From Lachnospiraceae bacterium (GTDB lineage Bacteria > Bacillota > Clostridia > Lachnospirales > Lachnospiraceae), in the NCBI GenBank assembly GCA_910574185.1, contig CAJSZQ010000001.1, positions 233,833 through 297,832 on the forward strand: a DNA stretch of 64,000 nucleotides, written 5' to 3'. The number at the start of each line of letters is the position of its first letter. Within the stretch, counting starts at the first letter, position 1. Shown here piece by piece: positions 26,712 to 35,912 of the stretch. The notes beneath the pieces are model-generated. The model was not told the origin of the DNA. It searched no databases and saw nothing but the letters and a program-made list of their open reading frames with translations. The translations under genes and the position numbers were made by a program.

Positions 26712-26963
26712 ATGGCCAGAAGAAAAAAGGTTGAAGAAAAGAATTATGATGAATTAATCCAAGCATCCGAAGACAGAATTGCAACTCTCTCATCTGAGTT
26801 AAAAGAGGAAAAAGCAACTCTTAAGAAGTTGAAAAAAGATAAAGTTACTTATGATAAAATGGTCGAGATACAAAAAAAAGAAGTTGAAATCAAAGAACTC
26901 ACTTCCATGATCGTAGAATCCGGGAAGTCAATTGATGAAATTAAAGAATTATTATTGAAATAA
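26712..26963 (+). CDS. coiled-coil protein, 83 aa
   Basis: An 83-residue coiled-coil protein (RIATLSSELKEEKATLKKLK), with AAGGAGG before the ATG and a terminator after the stop. Its high-expression signals and place upstream of the tail chaperone region suggest a tail assembly or structural role, but no family was recognised. Confidence 0.5.
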   Translation: MARRKKVEEKNYDELIQASEDRIATLSSELKEEKATLKKLKKDKVTYDKMVEIQKKEVEIKELTSMIVESGKSIDEIKELLLK

Positions 26964-26987
26964 ATATAACTTATATTAACTAAGAAT

Positions 26988-27019
26988 GGAGAATCTGTGA
27001 AAACAGGTTCTCTTTTTTG
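26988..27019 (+). terminator. terminator
   Basis: GGAGAATCTG pairs with CAGGTTCTC (one G.U) around a short loop, followed by T6. Confidence 0.65.
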
Positions 27020-27037
27020 TTCAAAAGGAGAAGATGA

Positions 27038-27820
27038 ATGAAGATAACCAATTTGAAAATTAAAGATATTAATACAGTTAGTACCATTGACAAAATTAAT
27101 GTAATCGAAACGGTAGCCAGTTTTTATTTTACAGAGCTTGAAGACGAATATGGGAACTCTCGCACAGAATATACTCCTTATCTCTCTAAAATAGGGAAAA
27201 TTATTGCTGTTTCACAAAATCTAATAGATGGAATTGAATTTGATGAAGATGAAGACATTTACAATTCTGTAATGAATGATCCTGATGTTTTATCTCTAGT
27301 AAGCGGCATAGTTTTTGGTACTATTTGTATAAATGGAGTACCCAAAAACAAGCTTTTAGAGATGCAAAATCTATTTAATACTCTAGTGGAACAGGTAAAT
27401 GATATTGTTGAATATAGAAAATCCGAAAACATTGCAAGGCTTCAAAATGAATACCATTCTATTATGGCATATAAGCTTTCAAAATTGTTGGATGCAGAAA
27501 ACGAAAAGGCTGAAATGGAAAAATCTACACTTGAGAATTTTAATAACTGGATTGATGAGCAAAGAGAACTAAACTCACTAATTACACCAGAAACGCAAAA
27601 GGAATTTGCAGAAACATTTAATGTTGATTCCCTAATGGATGCAATGATTAAAAAATATGGAGAAAGTGACTTGCATAAAAGAAACCAGGAAATAACTGAA
27701 GCAAATAAGAAAATCCATGAATTGAATAATAAAATTGTAGAAATGAAGAAATCTCCTGAGAAACAAAAGAAGAATAATAAAGTAAAAAATTCTGTTTCCG
27801 ATAAAAATGCTAAGGAGTGA
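27038..27820 (+). CDS. probable tail assembly chaperone
   Basis: A 260-residue acidic helical protein behind AAAAGGAG, in the gene position between tail tube and tape measure that is held by tail chaperones. The N-terminal 130 residues are globular (KINVIETVASFYFTELEDEY, SGIVFGTICINGVPKNKLLE), the C-terminal half is coiled coil. I see no obvious slippery sequence for the usual programmed frameshift. Assigned by position and fold type. Confidence 0.5.
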   Translation: MKITNLKIKDINTVSTIDKINVIETVASFYFTELEDEYGNSRTEYTPYLSKIGKIIAVSQNLIDGIEFDEDEDIYNSVMNDPDVLSLVSGIVFGTICINGVPKNKLLEMQNLFNTLVEQVNDIVEYRKSENIARLQNEYHSIMAYKLSKLLDAENEKAEMEKSTLENFNNWIDEQRELNSLITPETQKEFAETFNVDSLMDAMIKKYGESDLHKRNQEITEANKKIHELNNKIVEMKKSPEKQKKNNKVKNSVSDKNAKE

Positions 27821-27824
27821 TAGC

Positions 27825-28127
27825 TTGAAAAAGAAAATTTATACTATATTTGGTGTTATATGTTTTCTGGTGCTTATCCTCACTATCGCTTTCATAAAAG
27901 AACTCAAATCTAAAGAAAAGGAAACTTCTCAAAAAGTTCCTGTTCCCTTGACTATTAAAAATCCAGACTGGGAACCACATGGAGTTTTTAATGGTACTAT
28001 CGTAATTGACGGGGAAGGTATTCAGGGATGTGGTTATGAGGGAATAATGTATATCGAAATGGACGGAGATAAAATTCGGATTTCATGTACGGAAGCTGTA
28101 CGCAGCAGGTATGGGGAATGGTTCTGA
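27825..28127 (+). CDS. small membrane-anchored/secreted protein
   Basis: From TTG 27825 with GGAGTGA upstream. A basic start (LKKKIYTI) and a hydrophobic helix (FGVICFLVLILTIAFI) form an uncleaved anchor or signal peptide; about 70 residues of beta-rich exported domain follow (NPDWEPHGVFNGTIVIDGEG, then QGCGYEGIMYIEMDGDKIRIS). It could act at the cell surface, for example in exclusion, but this is inference. Confidence 0.5.
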   Translation: MKKKIYTIFGVICFLVLILTIAFIKELKSKEKETSQKVPVPLTIKNPDWEPHGVFNGTIVIDGEGIQGCGYEGIMYIEMDGDKIRISCTEAVRSRYGEWF

Positions 28128-28225
28128 ATTAATATGTTTGCTAGCACTCATGCTTTAATACTTATCATAATTCAATACTCTTTCTTTATCACATAAATTT
28201 TTTATCAAAAGAAGGGATGATATAT

Positions 28226-28414
28226 ATGAATGCAAAATTTATATATAATACAACTTGCAAAGTATACACTGGTACATTAGCAAAGATGGCCGATAAAGCT
28301 ATAAATGAAGGTTATTGTTTTTTTCTTTTTAATGATAACATATATTACACTGATGAAAAAAAGAATATATCAAAAACAAATTTGACACTAAGTGACATTT
28401 TTCAATATTTGTGA
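28226..28414 (+). CDS. small hypothetical protein, 62 aa
   Basis: From ATG 28226 with AAGGGATGA upstream. Mixed alpha/beta (NAKFIYNTTCKVYTGTLAKM, then FFLFNDNIYYTDEKKN). It lies directly before the TIR-domain gene and could be its partner, but no evidence beyond proximity. Confidence 0.45.
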   Translation: MNAKFIYNTTCKVYTGTLAKMADKAINEGYCFFLFNDNIYYTDEKKNISKTNLTLSDIFQYL

Positions 28415-28454
28415 TAATATATAAGTGCTATAAAATTTAAGGAGAATGCCAAAA

Positions 28455-29213
28455 ATGAAAAAGCCAATAGTATTTATATCACATATAACTGAAGAGAAAG
28501 AATTAGCAATTGAATTAAAACATTTAATTGAAGATAGTTTCTTAGGGATGTTAGAAGTCTTTGTTTCTTCTGATAAAGATAGTGTTGCTAGTGGATCTAG
28601 ATGGCTAGATAATATAACTGATGCATTAAAAAATTGTGCAATTGAATTAATTTTGTGCAGTCCAGAATCCGTCAAACGTCCATGGATAAATTTTGAAGCT
28701 GGAGCCGGATGGGTAAGAGGAATAAATGTTATTCCATTATGTCATTCTGGTATGGAAGTTTCAAAGCTACCAATCCCTCTAAATCTATTACAAGCTGTTA
28801 AAATATCGGAGATTCCCTCTTTAAAATTAATATTTCCTGTTCTTGCAACAGCAATAGATGCAGTGTGTCCTATAATAGCATTTGATGATTTTATTGATAA
28901 TGTGAAACAACTAGAAGAAAAATATACATATTGGAATAAAATAAATAATGGTCTGACAGAATTCGCAACTAAATATATAAATATTTTTAATATGCTAAAA
29001 AAAACTAATGTAGCTGTAGATATGCAAGAAACAGAAATAAGAGAATTACGCGAAATATTGAATTGGTTTATTAATAAGGAACTTATAATCATTCAAGAAA
29101 CACGCAATCTGTCAATAACTCCTACAGGAGTTTTAAAAGGAATCGAAATAAGAGCATCTGAAAAATACCGAAATCTGTTCTTAATGAAAGAATGCGCTTT
29201 TTACGAAGACTAA
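28455..29213 (+). CDS. TIR-domain protein
   Basis: A 252-residue protein from ATG 28455 (AAGGAG ten bases upstream). Residues 1-130 are a TIR domain: KPIVFISHITEEKELAIEL (strand A and box 1), a basic loop, ALKNCAIELILCSPESVKRP and WINFEAGAG, where Glu81 is at the catalytic position of NAD-cleaving TIRs. The rest is helical, ending in a winged-helix-like segment (ITPTGVLKGIEIRA). TIR enzymes serve in anti-phage defence such as Thoeris. It is a moron inserted among tail genes, probably acting on competing phages or host signalling. Confidence 0.75.
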   Translation: MKKPIVFISHITEEKELAIELKHLIEDSFLGMLEVFVSSDKDSVASGSRWLDNITDALKNCAIELILCSPESVKRPWINFEAGAGWVRGINVIPLCHSGMEVSKLPIPLNLLQAVKISEIPSLKLIFPVLATAIDAVCPIIAFDDFIDNVKQLEEKYTYWNKINNGLTEFATKYINIFNMLKKTNVAVDMQETEIRELREILNWFINKELIIIQETRNLSITPTGVLKGIEIRASEKYRNLFLMKECAFYED

Positions 29214-29269
29214 AAAGTATATGTAATAAAACAACTTTTTTCTATGGAAAAACCAACGGAGGTGATGTT

Positions 29270-29656
29270 ACGAAACTAAGTCAAATACATAAAGACTGTC
29301 AGAGGAAATTGGCAAATGCTATGAATAATACTCATCAGGACGCTGAAAATATTATTGACATCTCTTTTGATGTATTTTATTCTCAGGGGAATCCTGCCAG
29401 ACAGAGAACCCATACTCTCCCTAGAGCAAAGAATAATCCGTCGCCCAAAATAAATGGAGATTCCGCATATATGAAATCTGGATACGAAGGCGACCAGATT
29501 AGTTATAGTGATGGAACATTTACTGGCGGTGAAGTTCTGGGGGCAACAATGACAGGAACATATGGTGTTGTTGGCGATTCAAGTTATGATGAAATAGCAT
29601 TTGAAGATATTATCAAAGCTGCAAATAATAATTTTAATAAAGAATTTGGTAAGTAG
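29270..29656 (+). CDS. HK97 gp10-like minor tail protein, non-canonical start
   Basis: The frame is open from 29192, overlapping the TIR gene, but coding-like sequence begins at KLSQIHKDCQRKLANAMNNT. GGAGGTGATGTT is placed so that the initiator would be ACG 29270; the ATG inside that stretch is out of frame. The 128-residue product (PARQRTHTLPRAKNN, TGTYGVVGDSSYDEIAFED) resembles gp10-like tail completion proteins. It lies just upstream of the tape measure gene. Confidence 0.5.
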   Translation, partial: TKLSQIHKDCQRKLANAMNNTHQDAENIIDISFDVFYSQGNPARQRTHTLPRAKNNPSPKINGDSAYMKSGYEGDQISYSDGTFTGGEVLGATMTGTYGVVGDSSYDEIAFEDIIKAANNNFNKEFGK

Positions 29657-29672
29657 ATTTAATTATATTATA

Positions 29673-29729
29673 AAAAGAGCTGTTACATCTGAGATTTTTT
29701 GATTTCTGGTGCAACAACTCTTTTTTTAT
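29673..29729 (+). terminator. terminator-like long hairpin before tape measure gene
   Basis: AAAGAGCTGTT on the left pairs imperfectly with AACAACTCTTT on the right, followed by a T7 run. If it works as a terminator it would lower tape measure expression relative to upstream genes. Confidence 0.5.
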
Positions 29730-29749
29730 TTGAGAAACGAGGTGGTTAT

Positions 29750-31969
29750 ATGGCCGATTATAGTGTTGATATACAAGCAAAATTATCCGGCTTTGAAAAA
29801 CTGGATGTAATAGAAAAACAGATAAATGCATTGAAAAATAAAAATATTAAAATAGGTATTGAGATTGATAGAAAGAACTTGAATAGCAAAAATATCGGAA
29901 AGCAAATACAAAGTGTTATCAACAATCCTATTAAAAATGTAAAAATTAATCCTGATAATTTTTATGATAACTGGATAAAACAAGAGAAAAAAGTTGTCAA
30001 AGAAGCAAAGCGGCTGAATAAAAATTTTTCAAAAGAACTCACAGAATTAAATACTGATGACGTAGATAAGAATGCTATAAAAGCTGCAAAAGCCAGGATT
30101 GCTACTGAAACAAAAGCTAAGAAAGAATACCTAAAAGAACAAAAGAAGCTTTCAAATATTAGGGAGAAAGAAGCTGACTCTTATTATAGCCCAAGAAAAG
30201 AAGCATATCAGTCAATTGGCAAAAAATCGGATATACAGAAACAAATGTCCGCTTATTATCAGGAATTAGAAATTCAATCTGCAAGACAAGCTGAAGAGTA
30301 CGCCAAGATTATTGCAAAGACTAGAGATAAAGTTCTAAATGGTTCTTATGATGCTAAGTCGTCTTCCATGACAGCAAAACTTGATACTTATTCAGGACAA
30401 GATAGTAAACTAATAAATTCAGCACGAAAAGAAGCAGAAGTATACAATAATACCCTGACTAAATTAAGGCATCACTTTGATTCTAATAATCCATTTTCAT
30501 TGAATGATGCGGAAATAGTGAAATCCTTTTCCAATATAACATTAGCTGCAGAGCGATTTGAAAATATAATGACCCAGATTCGCAATACCGAATCAAAATC
30601 GCTTGGTATTGGCGTAGCAGAAAGATCAGCCAATGCGGTTAAAAAGTATTATGATGAAAATTCTAAAGCAGTAAAGAAATATGGAATCGAATTAAAAGTA
30701 TTAGAAAATCAATATCGACAAGCTACTACTGTTGCTGAGAAATCCAAATTTGACAATCAATTTAAAAATTTGAAAGCAACTATTTCTGCTGAGGGATTAA
30801 CCGGGAAAAGCATTTTTACTGAACTTGGACGTGGTTTTAAACAGATTGGTCAATTTGCTGTTACATATGGCGCGATTCAAAGAATACCTTATTTGTTAAA
30901 GCGGATGGCAAATGCAACTCTAGAAGTCGATACTGCTATGACTGAACTGCGAAAAGTAAGTGATGCGAGTGACAGACAGCTTAATAATTATTTTGAACAC
31001 GCTGCTGTAAGCGCTAAAAAGTATGGTGCTGTAATCAGTGATGTGATAAGCAGTGCTGCAGATTGGAATAGACTTGGATATACGCTTGAAGATTCAAAAA
31101 GTTTAGCTGATTTGACAACTTTATATCAACGTGTTGGAGATAATATGACGCAGGAATCAGCTTCTCAGAGTCTAGTTAGCACTCTACAAGGATTTAAAAT
31201 GACTGCTGAAGAAGCAAATCATATAGTAGATGCATTTAATGAAGTTGGAAATACTTTTGCAATTGGCAGTGACGGTATTGGAGAATCACTGAAAAGATCC
31301 GCTTCTTCTATGTATGCTGCTGGAAACACAATGGAACAAACCATCGGACTGGTGACTGCGGCTAACGAGGTAGTGCAAGATCCAGATAGTGTCGGGACAG
31401 CCTTTAAGACAATTTCCATGAGAATTCGCGGTGCGGAAACTGAAATGGAACAACTTGGTTTAGATACCGATGGTATGGTCGAATCAACCGCTAAATTACA
31501 AGAAGAAATCATGGCTCTCACCGGCGTTGATATTATGAAAGACAAGGACACTTTCAAATCAACTTATGATATTCTGGATGAATTATCTAGTAAATGGCAA
31601 AATCTTACAGATATTCAGCAGGCAAGTGTAACCGAACTAATTGCTGGAAAACGCCAAGGAAATATTATTTCTGCATTAATGAATAACTTCGATACAGCAA
31701 GAGAAGCTACACAGACTGCTGAAAATGCTGATGGTTCAGCCGAGAAGGAACTAAAAAACTATCAAAAATCAATGCAATACTCTATTGATGTATTCAAAGC
31801 ACAGTTCCAAGAATTGTCTACTACTGCATTGTCTTCTGATTTTCTTAAAGGAGCAATTGATGCAGGAACTGGGCTATTAAATGTATTAACACAAATAGTA
31901 GACGTAGGAGGTACTGTTCCTCTTATATTAGGTGCTATTGGAGGCGTAAAATTATTTACAAACTTAGAT
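29750..31969 (+). CDS. tape measure protein, exon 1
   Basis: Start ATG 29750 (ACGAGGTGG upstream); an open frame from 29699 lacks a signal and covers the terminator hairpin. Exon 1 supplies 740 codons: MADYSVDIQAKLSGFEKLDV, long coiled coils, then the conserved tape measure core (GAIQRIPYLLKRMANATLEV, VISSAADWNRLGYTLEDSKS, QGFKMTAEEANHIVDAFNEV). It ends in ...KLFTNLD, codon GAT at 31967-31969, which is the predicted 5' splice site of intron A. The unspliced frame would continue 11 codons to a TAA. The protein sets tail length. Confidence 0.85.
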
Positions 31970-32480
31970 CACCAAAGGTGCTTAAAATTCCTATATTTTT
32001 AAGCTGGTCTAGCATAGGCAAGGAAATGATAAAATGGTTCAAATTACAAGTCTATGTGTTTGGGAGTTTTAAAATAAACCAACGAGGAGTAATTGCTGGA
32101 ACTCACTCATGAATATTCTACTAAAGCGGAATCAGTAATGGTATACGTATATGTGCGAAAGGCAGAAAAAACAGAATATTCAGCATATGGTAAATCGTGT
32201 GCAAACATGATGTATGCCTAAGTGCTATTAACAAGGTGAAAATCAGCAGCACACATTCTCAAGATGCATGTCTAATTATATAACCCCTATAAACGGGACT
32301 AAAATAATGAATGAGAATGGATGTTCAACGACTACCGATTCTCAAAGTATTTTCTACCTTATTGAAAATGCTTTTAAGGTATAGTGATATATGAAAGTTT
32401 GTAAGTTCTTTTATATATCTTTTGTAGAGAGTTATTCTACACTACTAGAAAAAACTTCCGGCTAAGTTAGAGGCCGTTAA
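31970..32480 (+). ncRNA. group I intron A catalytic core
   Basis: Element P: TAATTGCTGGAACTC (32090). Element Q: AAATCAGCAGC (32239). Element R: GTTCAACGACTACC (32323), flanked by P6-type pairing CATTCTC/GAGAATG. P8: TACCTT/AAGGTA around a short loop. Element S: AAGGTATAGTG (32375). P9: GATATAT/ATATATC; P9.1: GTAGA/TCTAC. Unlike introns B and C the P8 loop is empty; the cargo lies after P9. This is the conserved P-Q-R-S order of a group IA-like ribozyme. Confidence 0.75.
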
Positions 32481-32990
32481 TCAGTGCAATTTTTACAAAT
32501 TGTTTTTGGCACAGCATATCCCTGATGCTGTTTGATTCTGACAATGGGAAATAGCGGTAAACCGCTCCGTGTATTTCCGCGGTTATTAGGAAAATAATAA
32601 AAATTTACTTTTACAAAGAGAGTTTAATAAAGAACCGAATCAATTAGTTTGGTGTTTGTCTTTGGTTTCCATGCTTGTTATATACTTTATGTCATCAGGC
32701 AATTCGGGATGATTGCAGATTATGTGGATGATAATGAGATTTAATCCTAAATTGAAAGGTAACAAAAGTTTGTATTCCAAAGACCTTAAAAATTCGTTAA
32801 ATTTAATGAAAAATAACACATCGTAATTCCAGAAATGTTTTAAACTATCACTATTATGATTAATTTTTTTTTACATTCTAAACTATCTTCAAAAATGCAC
32901 AATATCTCTTACATTTTTTTGTATAAATTCAATAAAATATTTTTTACTACTGTTAAATCTTTTTTTGATGTATAATAGAAATATACTAAT
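32481..32990. other. gene-free left arm of the intron A island
   Basis: No ORF is credible. Hairpins include CAGCAT/ATGCTG around 32514-32530 and GGAAATAGCGG pairing with CCGCGGTTATT around 32547-32587. A TATAAT box at 32971-32976 precedes the TIR gene. The structures may be peripheral intron domains or the end of an insertion. Confidence 0.4.
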
Positions 32991-33007
32991 GATAGGAGAT
33001 TCATGTC

Positions 33008-34261
33008 ATGAGTAAAGCAAAAAAATTACGTTTTTTTATTTCATACTCACATAAAAACATAAAATATAAAGATAAACTATTAGAATCTTTAAGTGCTCTA
33101 GAACAATCTTATAATATTGAATCTTGGCATGATGGAATGATACGAGCTGGTGAAAACATTGATAAAAATGTAACAAATTCTTTATCAAAATCACATATAA
33201 TTTTGTTACTTATTACAGATAGTTATTTAGCTTCTTACTATTGTATGAAAATAGAGCTAGAAAAAGCTATAGAAAGAGAAAAGAAAGGTGAATGTATTGT
33301 AATTCCAGTTATGTTTCAAGAATCTGTTTTATCTGAAACTTTAGATTTTTTTAAACATAACCGTGTTCCACAAGATGGAAAACCAATTGCTACTGGATTC
33401 AAGAATCAATCCCTAGGATGTACTAGAGCAGTCAATATGATCAAAGATTTACTTGATGACAAGTTTCCTGAATATAAAAAAGCGAATCCAAAAACAACGA
33501 GCAAAAAAAGGAATGATTTATTTGAAGGTAATACCAATACTTTATACATGGAACTTTATAAGAACCTAAAATTAACTCAGATTCCGATCACGCAAAGCAT
33601 CATCGACACTATTCCTAAATGCTATAGATCTATAAATATATTTAGAACAATGATGGAGCAATCCTTGATTAAAGCAAAGAAAAAATATTCAATTACATAT
33701 AAGGAATTAGATAAAAAAATGCCTGAGTCAAAAAAGTTGGAATTACTAAGAATGTATTTAATGGATATATGTGCATATACTAAGACATATATTACAGAAA
33801 ATGTAGGAATAAAAGTTCATTTTAGAGCCTCCAAAGGTGATAGTTATTTAGGGCTAATAGCATCTACTGATAATGATGATAATATAGATTTATCATCTGA
33901 TTGGACAACCAAAATGACACCTATCCCTATATATAAAGGGTTAATATATTATTCAAGTAAATTACATGCGCCATTGATAAAATCATTAAATATAAAACAA
34001 AATTTTAAAGGTAATAATGATAAAATTTGGAAAGATTATGTAACATTTACTTTTCCTAAATTCCACGCTGGAGAAACTCCATTAATATCATTTGGAATAT
34101 CAGTACATAAAGATTATTATAAAATAAAAGGAGATATTTTAATAACTTTAGCATATCTTAACTTAGGAGATATTATTGAAAAATACATATATGATTACTG
34201 TGAAATGTGCAAACGTATTGATAAAACATATGATTTAGAACAAATAATAAATATAATATAA
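33008..34261 (+). CDS. TIR-domain protein with GAF-like C-terminus
   Basis: A 417-residue protein behind AGGAGATTC. Residues 1-155 are a TIR domain: RFFISYSHKNIKYKDKL, ESWHDGMIRAGENID, SHIILLLITDSYLASYYC and Glu83 of MKIELEKA at the catalytic position. Residues about 250-417 (IKVHFRASKGDSYLGLIAST, PIYKGLIYYSS, ITLAYLNLGDIIEKYIYDYC) read like a GAF-type sensor seen at the end of defence effectors. It probably degrades NAD or makes a signal on sensing infection. First cargo gene of the giant intron, very AT-rich. Confidence 0.75.
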   Translation: MSKAKKLRFFISYSHKNIKYKDKLLESLSALEQSYNIESWHDGMIRAGENIDKNVTNSLSKSHIILLLITDSYLASYYCMKIELEKAIEREKKGECIVIPVMFQESVLSETLDFFKHNRVPQDGKPIATGFKNQSLGCTRAVNMIKDLLDDKFPEYKKANPKTTSKKRNDLFEGNTNTLYMELYKNLKLTQIPITQSIIDTIPKCYRSINIFRTMMEQSLIKAKKKYSITYKELDKKMPESKKLELLRMYLMDICAYTKTYITENVGIKVHFRASKGDSYLGLIASTDNDDNIDLSSDWTTKMTPIPIYKGLIYYSSKLHAPLIKSLNIKQNFKGNNDKIWKDYVTFTFPKFHAGETPLISFGISVHKDYYKIKGDILITLAYLNLGDIIEKYIYDYCEMCKRIDKTYDLEQIINII

Positions 34262-34283
34262 AAAAATGGAGGATTTATACCAA

Positions 34284-34571
34284 ATGTCGAATGCTTTATT
34301 AACCACACAGGACTATGTTACAAGTAAGAAAGAAACAGGAAAAAATATTTACCCAACCATTAACAGATATGATATTATGGAAGCAATTTTATCTGTTGAT
34401 ATTAATGACATTGAAAGATGCAAACTCTCTAATATGTATTCAGAAATACTTACAATGGAAAAAGCTGACCTAAAATATATTGATAAAATAGCTGTTTCAT
34501 CCACATTCGACTCTGAAATATATGAAATATTAAAAAAATGGAGAAGTTCCGAAAAATGTGCTGTTCAATAA
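34284..34571 (+). CDS. hypothetical protein downstream of TIR gene
   Basis: A 95-residue helical protein from ATG 34284, with GGAGG eleven bases upstream; an ATG at 34266 overlaps that signal. It starts a few bases after the TIR gene stop and ends at a terminator, so both form one operon. It could be a partner or regulator of the TIR effector. No recognised motif. Confidence 0.5.
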   Translation: MSNALLTTQDYVTSKKETGKNIYPTINRYDIMEAILSVDINDIERCKLSNMYSEILTMEKADLKYIDKIAVSSTFDSEIYEILKKWRSSEKCAVQ

Positions 34572-34582
34572 TTTAAATTAAG

Positions 34583-34627
34583 AAAAAAGCAGGTTAAGTA
34601 GTGCATAACTACTCTCCTGCTTTTTCT
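34583..34627 (+). terminator. terminator of the TIR operon
   Basis: AAAAAGCAGG pairs with CCTGCTTTTT, with an inner stem AGTAGT/ACTACT. The right arm contains the recurring CTACTCTCC motif. Confidence 0.7.
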
Positions 34628-34708
34628 TATCCACTCTTTCACTACTGTCCCACTTATCGGACACCTCATGTGTTATAATATCCTCATCAAAACAAATGGA
34701 GGTGCCAC

Positions 34709-34882
34709 ATGAGCCAAGTTATATTTAATAAGAACACATGGAGACTCTTAGTAATTGATAGATCTGGAATATATTCACAGATTCATGATGAATTATATGG
34801 GAATAACCAGGAAACATTGACAGAGCTTATGCGCGTGTACTCTGATAAGAAAAAGTACCAGTGCATTCTCTTAGAAGCATAA
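34709..34882 (+). CDS. small hypothetical protein, 57 aa
   Basis: A 57-residue ORF with an ideal AATGGAGGTG signal seven bases before the ATG and a TTATAAT box upstream. Sequence MSQVIFNKNTWRLLVIDRSG, then helical. Placed just upstream of the HTH gene, it may be part of a small regulatory unit. Function unknown. Confidence 0.5.
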   Translation: MSQVIFNKNTWRLLVIDRSGIYSQIHDELYGNNQETLTELMRVYSDKKKYQCILLEA

Positions 34883-35003
34883 ACCACTACTCTCCCATCA
34901 TATTTAGTAATTTGCAGGATGCCTATAATAAAACAAATGGATTTTAACATTTACATTGTCTATAATATAAGCTCAAACTATTGAATATATGAGGAGAATG
35001 ATT

Positions 35004-35225
35004 ATGTTAAAAAATGATGTTTCTGTAAATATTTGCATAAAACAAATCAGAAAATCTAAAAATCTATCCCAGCAAGAGTTGGCTGATAAATTAGGAATTG
35101 ATCGGAGCACGTTGTCTAAATATGAATTAGAGGAACGGCTTCCTAATATCTATGCTCTATGTGACATAGCTGACGAGTTAGATGTTTCTCTTGATGATTT
35201 AGTACACTGGGAAAAGAAGGAGTAA
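35004..35225 (+). CDS. XRE/Cro-C1-type repressor
   Basis: A 73-residue helix-turn-helix protein from ATG 35004 (GAGGAGA upstream). The HTH spans about residues 10-60: IKQIRKSKNLSQQELADKLG, then IDRSTLSKYELEERLPN and LCDIADELDVSLDDL. A promoter-like TATAAT lies at about 34969. A lone small repressor inside the intron island suggests that the cargo has its own control, separate from the phage late programme. Confidence 0.85.
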   Translation: MLKNDVSVNICIKQIRKSKNLSQQELADKLGIDRSTLSKYELEERLPNIYALCDIADELDVSLDDLVHWEKKE

Positions 35226-35299
35226 TTTATTACAACTTATCTTTCATTTATTTTATTCATTTTTTAATAAATACATACAAACAAATTGCTATAAATCCC

Positions 35300-35333
35300 A
35301 AAATAAGGCTGGCTTCTGTGCTGGCCTTATTTT
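35300..35333. terminator. terminator after the HTH gene
   Basis: AATAAGGC pairs with GCCTTATT, flanked by A- and T-rich runs. Bidirectional. Confidence 0.65.
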
Positions 35334-35433
35334 AATATCCTTTAAAATAGTAAATTGTTTATATAGAAATTTTTTTTGATGGAGAATATATAAATAATAA
35401 ATGTAAGCGAAAATAATACCACTGGGAGGGAAA

Positions 35434-35826
35434 ATGAATAAAATATATTTTGAAAAAGTTCCGGTTATTGATTCGTTACAACTTGAAAAAATCTTATTTT
35501 CTTATGAGAATATTCCAATTTTATTTATATGCGTTGATAAAAACAATATAAGATATTTATGCTTGTGCGATGATTTGATTGACGAAGAATCTTGGATTAT
35601 TGTCCCAATACCAACCGATACACTTTTAGATGTTTTAAATAATAAAATTACGGTGCTTAGTGCGTTTAAGGATAGAAAAATAATAATTGCAAATAGGGGT
35701 TTTGATGAAGATGTAAAATATTCTATTGAAGAATATAACAAAATTGACCCAGATGAGTTGCCTTTGAGTGACCAATATCTCGAAATGAAAGAATATCTAT
35801 CTGATTATATTGATGAAATCTCATGA
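35434..35826 (+). CDS. DUF6575-like protein
   Basis: A 130-residue acidic protein with GGGAGGG before the ATG. The pattern (YENIPILFICVDKNNIRYLC, SWIIVPIPTDTLLDVLNNKI) matches what I remember of DUF6575 proteins, a small family of unknown function. It directly precedes the DUF3800 gene, so the two may work together. The family name is from memory and not checked. Confidence 0.5.
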   Translation: MNKIYFEKVPVIDSLQLEKILFSYENIPILFICVDKNNIRYLCLCDDLIDEESWIIVPIPTDTLLDVLNNKITVLSAFKDRKIIIANRGFDEDVKYSIEEYNKIDPDELPLSDQYLEMKEYLSDYIDEIS

Positions 35827-35912
35827 TATATGGCACAAACACAGGTTCCATCTATTCTTTTGTCTAATATTGTTATATAATGTATTATAATAATGGCGAT
35901 TGGAGAAATTAT

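Noticed and set aside
27760..27840. Programmed frameshift in the tail chaperone region
   Set aside because: No convincing X-XXY-YYZ slippery site near the end of the 260-residue gene; the next gene has its own ribosome binding site and a membrane segment.
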